Assembly (NCBI GenBank): GCA_947631085.1
Contig: CANRJY010000001.1
Span: forward strand, 186,001 to 250,000
Direction: 5' to 3'
Length of the DNA stretch: 64,000 nt
Source: an uncultured Clostridia bacterium
GTDB taxonomy: Bacteria > Bacillota > Clostridia > UBA1381
Position numbers and translations under genes: made by a program. The notes below the pieces were generated by a model, which was not told the origin of the DNA, did not search any database, and worked only from the letters and a program-made list of their open reading frames with translations. This document shows positions 62,069-64,000 of this stretch, one piece after another. Positions within the stretch are counted from its first letter, which is position 1; every line of letters starts with the position of its first letter.

Positions 62069-62736
62069 CGCTTTATAAACCGAAGCGCGTCATGCGCGGC
62101 GCGCTGTTCGGCTTCCTTTTTACTGTGTCCCTCTCCCCTGCCGCGTATTTTTCCGTCGATAACGGCGGCAACCTCGAAGCGTTTTTCGTGGTCAAGCCCC
62201 GTTTCGGCTGTGATTTTATATTCGATCGTGCTGTTTCTGCGCCTTTGTATGAGCTCCTGGAGCATGGTTTTATAATCGTCGTACATATTGCCGTTTATTG
62301 CGTCCTCGATAGCGTCGCCCATAAGGTTCAAAAGCCACTTTCTTGCCGCTTCGAAGCCGCCGTCGAGGTAAATCGAAGCGAGCACCGCCTCGAACGCGTC
62401 CGCGATAATTGACGCGCGCTTTCTGCCGCCGGTCATTTCCTCGCCGCGTCCGAGCAGCATGATTTCGCCAAGCGAGATTTTTTTTGAAATCTCCGCGAGC
62501 GACTGCTCGCAAACGAGCGAGGCACGGATTCTTGTAAGCGCGCCTTCTCTTTTGCCTTTGAGATTATTGAAAATATAATCGCTTACTATTATACTGAGAA
62601 CCGAGTCGCCCAAAAACTCAAGACGCTCGTTGCTTTCGGTATTCTTTTCGTTGGCGTACGAGCTATGCGTGAGCGCAGTTTTGAGAAGCGCGGGATTTTT
62701 ATATGCATAGCCTATTTTTTTTTCTCTGTCAGTCAT
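62065..62736 (-). CDS. rnc: Ribonuclease III
   Basis: A 223-residue double-strand RNA endonuclease for rRNA and mRNA processing. The catalytic signature is NERLEFLGDSVLSIIVSDYIF, followed by a C-terminal dsRNA-binding domain (about 152-222: YKTMLQELIQRRR, FEVAAVIDGKIRGRGEGHSKKEAEQRAAHDAL in parts). I prefer ATG 62736 because AAGGGAG is 9 bases upstream; ATG 62742 is only 3 bases from it. A 15-bp perfect hairpin lies in its leader at 62766-62804. Confidence 0.95.
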   Translation of the reverse strand: MTDREKKIGYAYKNPALLKTALTHSSYANEKNTESNERLEFLGDSVLSIIVSDYIFNNLKGKREGALTRIRASLVCEQSLAEISKKISLGEIMLLGRGEEMTGGRKRASIIADAFEAVLASIYLDGGFEAARKWLLNLMGDAIEDAINGNMYDDYKTMLQELIQRRRNSTIEYKITAETGLDHEKRFEVAAVIDGKIRGRGEGHSKKEAEQRAAHDALRFIKR

Positions 62737-62765
62737 GGGCATTTTCTCCCTTCCCGATATACCCT

Positions 62766-62804
62766 GCGGCTGTTATATTAATTACGCACTAATATAACAG
62801 CCGC
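62766..62804 (-). promoter_or_regulatory. Long perfect hairpin upstream of rnc
   Basis: A 15-bp perfect stem (62766-62780 with 62790-62804) and 9-nt loop, without T run on either side, end 29 bases before the rnc start. It could be the end of the upstream fabF transcript or an RNase III target in the rnc leader. Confidence 0.6.
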
Positions 62805-62819
62805 AAAATATATTCCGTG

Positions 62820-63011
62820 TAAATTATGATTTATCTGCGAAAGGCTTCCCCTAGTAGGGGAAGCTGTCAGCGTAGCTGACTGATGAGGTTGTGTGCGGCG
62901 CATTGAAGATTTACACTGCTTTCAGGTCAGCGCGTTTCACCTCATCCACCGCTTCGCGGTCCCCCTTCCCCTGAAAGGGGAAGGCTATTGGGTGCGCTAA
63001 ATCATAATTTA
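62820..63011. mobile_element. MITE-like palindromic intergenic element
   Basis: A 192-bp element with 14-bp terminal inverted repeats: TAAATTATGATTTA at 62820-62833 and its reverse complement at 62998-63011. Subterminal copies of AAGGCTTCCCC / GGGGAAGGCT and of GATGAGG / CCTCATC are also inverted. It has no ORF. Similar AAGGCTTCCCCT ... GGGGAAGG palindromes are, as far as I recall, widespread between genes in gut clostridia. The right repeat contains the fabF stop codon. Confidence 0.7.
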
Positions 63012-64000
63012 TCCTTCATATTTTTTCATTACAATAGTAGCATTATGTCCGCCGAAGCCGAGGGAGTTGGATAGGGCGTATTTTACTTCTTGATGCCTTC
63101 CCTCGTTCGGTACTATGTCCAAATCGCAGTCGGGGTCGGGGGTTTTGTAGTTTATTGTCGCAGGGATATATCCGTCTCTTATCGCGAGGGCGCATACGAT
63201 CGCCTCCGCGCCGCCCGCCGCGCCGAGAAGGTGTCCCGTCATTGACTTTGTCGAGCTTACCGCTACCTTGTACGCCGCTTCGCCGAATACCGACTTTATC
63301 GCTTCGGTCTCAAATTGGTCGTTGTACTTCGTGGACGTGCCGTGCGCGTTGATATACGTTATATCCTCCGGCTTTACTCCCGCGTCCTTGATCGCGAGCT
63401 CCATAGCCTTCGCGCCGCCCGCGCCGCCGGGGACGGGGCTTGTGATGTGGTACGCGTCGTCCGTCGCGCCGTAGCCCGCCATTTCGCATATTATATTCGC
63501 GTCGCGCGCCTTCGCGTGTTCAAGCTCCTCAAGCACCACAAAGCACGCACCTTCGCCTAAAACAAAGCCGTCGCGCTCCGCATCGAACGGTCTTGACGCG
63601 GTTTTCGGGTCGTCGTTGCGCGTTGACATCGCCTTCATGTTACAGAAGCCCGCGAATGCAAGCGGACTTACAGCCGCCTCCGCGCCGCCTACCACGATTA
63701 TATCGTTCGAGCCGTACTGGATATGCCGAAACGCATCGCCTATGGCGTTAGTGCTCGAAGCGCACGCGGTCGTTACGTTTTCGTTTATGCCCTTCGCGCC
63801 GAACTTTATCGCGATCTGAGCCGCGCCCATGTTGCTTATCATCATCGGGATAAAGAACGGACTTACTCTGTTTGGACCTTTTTCCAGGAGAACGCAGTGC
63901 TGATCCTCGAACGTGCCTATGCCGCCGATACCCGAGCCCGTGATAACGCCCACGCGCCACGGATCCTCCTTCTCCATGTCAATACCCGCGCTCTTGAACG
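63009..64000 (-). CDS. fabF: 3-oxoacyl-[acyl-carrier-protein] synthase II, N-terminus outside the window
   Basis: At least 330 C-terminal residues of a beta-ketoacyl-ACP synthase, which extends acyl-ACP with malonyl-ACP in fatty-acid synthesis. The catalytic Cys lies in [15 protein letters not shown]. The two catalytic His residues lie in [13 protein letters not shown] and [15 protein letters not shown], and [14 protein letters not shown] closes the fold. The frame stays open to the window edge (codons before the internal Met read FKSAGID). The stop lies inside the right repeat of the MITE-like element. Other fab genes are expected upstream, beyond 64000. Confidence 0.95.
   Translation of the reverse strand, partial: FKSAGIDMEKEDPWRVGVITGSGIGGIGTFEDQHCVLLEKGPNRVSPFFIPMMISNMGAAQIAIKFGAKGINENVTTACASSTNAIGDAFRHIQYGSNDIIVVGGAEAAVSPLAFAGFCNMKAMSTRNDDPKTASRPFDAERDGFVLGEGACFVVLEELEHAKARDANIICEMAGYGATDDAYHITSPVPGGAGGAKAMELAIKDAGVKPEDITYINAHGTSTKYNDQFETEAIKSVFGEAAYKVAVSSTKSMTGHLLGAAGGAEAIVCALAIRDGYIPATINYKTPDPDCDLDIVPNEGRHQEVKYALSNSLGFGGHNATIVMKKYEG

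Overview
The window reads as the chromosome of an anaerobic, spore-forming member of the Clostridia with mid-range GC, probably from a gut-type lineage. The evidence is the SCIFF peptide with its radical SAM maturase, spoIIP and the GerW/YtfJ spore protein, rubrerythrin, an A-type flavoprotein homologue, a solitary tmRNA/smpB pair and the gene order rnc-radical SAM-smc-ftsY. No prophage, CRISPR array, rRNA operon or transposase gene was seen. Canonical sigma-A promoters (17-base spacers) and intrinsic terminators are easy to read throughout.

Layout. 1-560: the tail of a DUF1292 protein and a structured non-coding RNA. 561-7860 (minus strand): a secreted protein behind a riboswitch-like leader, an ECF sigma/anti-sigma pair, aroC and a PrsA-type foldase. 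8039-13504 (plus): site-2 protease, scpA-scpB, DUF2953, gerW and the TIGR03960/TIGR03936 pair. 13541-14664: a frameshifted hypothetical gene, a BlaI-type repressor and tRNA-Leu(CAA). 14791-17934 (minus): lepA and mtaB. 18112: an HPr-like protein without the catalytic His. 18543-22097 (minus): rplS-lepB-ylqF, then a second ECF sigma/DUF4367 pair. 22281-23438: spoIIP. 23468-29876 (minus): a CorC-type transporter and the operon dnaG-rpoD-prmA-flavoprotein. 30185-31600: an SLH protein behind the second copy of the structured leader. 31779-33174 (minus): tmRNA, smpB and a hotdog thioesterase. 33406-38289 (plus): pgi, a small P-loop protein, thrC, an array of six hairpins and galK. 38319-45644: an AraC regulator divergent from a 2,084-residue secreted GH2-type protein. 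45777-52854 (minus): lysA, clpX-clpP-tig, rubrerythrin, GNAT and a PadR/membrane-protein pair. 53245-54264: a possible orphan nuclease. 54394-64000 (minus): rhaM, scfB-scfA (SCIFF), ftsY, smc, a radical SAM protein, rnc, a MITE-like element and partial fabF.

Several machines are present nearly whole: condensin (smc, scpA, scpB), trans-translation plus ClpXP and trigger factor, and protein targeting and export (ftsY, lepB, prsA).

The strongest undescribed signal is a conserved RNA architecture found twice, in front of two unrelated exported-protein genes (minus strand 3012-3156; plus strand 30248-30412). Both copies share a closing helix P1, an internal helix P2 with a compensatory base change, a CTTTG tract, a hairpin P3 with a similar 8-nt loop, a CAAAG able to pair with that CTTTG, and mutually exclusive antiterminator and terminator helices. 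It looks like a riboswitch or other attenuating RNA. I could not match it to a class I know. Other points of interest are an A-type flavoprotein homologue lacking every diiron ligand, a GH2 protein with Asn at the acid/base position, the hairpin array between thrC and galK, and a small protein combining a helix-hairpin-helix-like segment with a PD-(D/E)XK-like motif.
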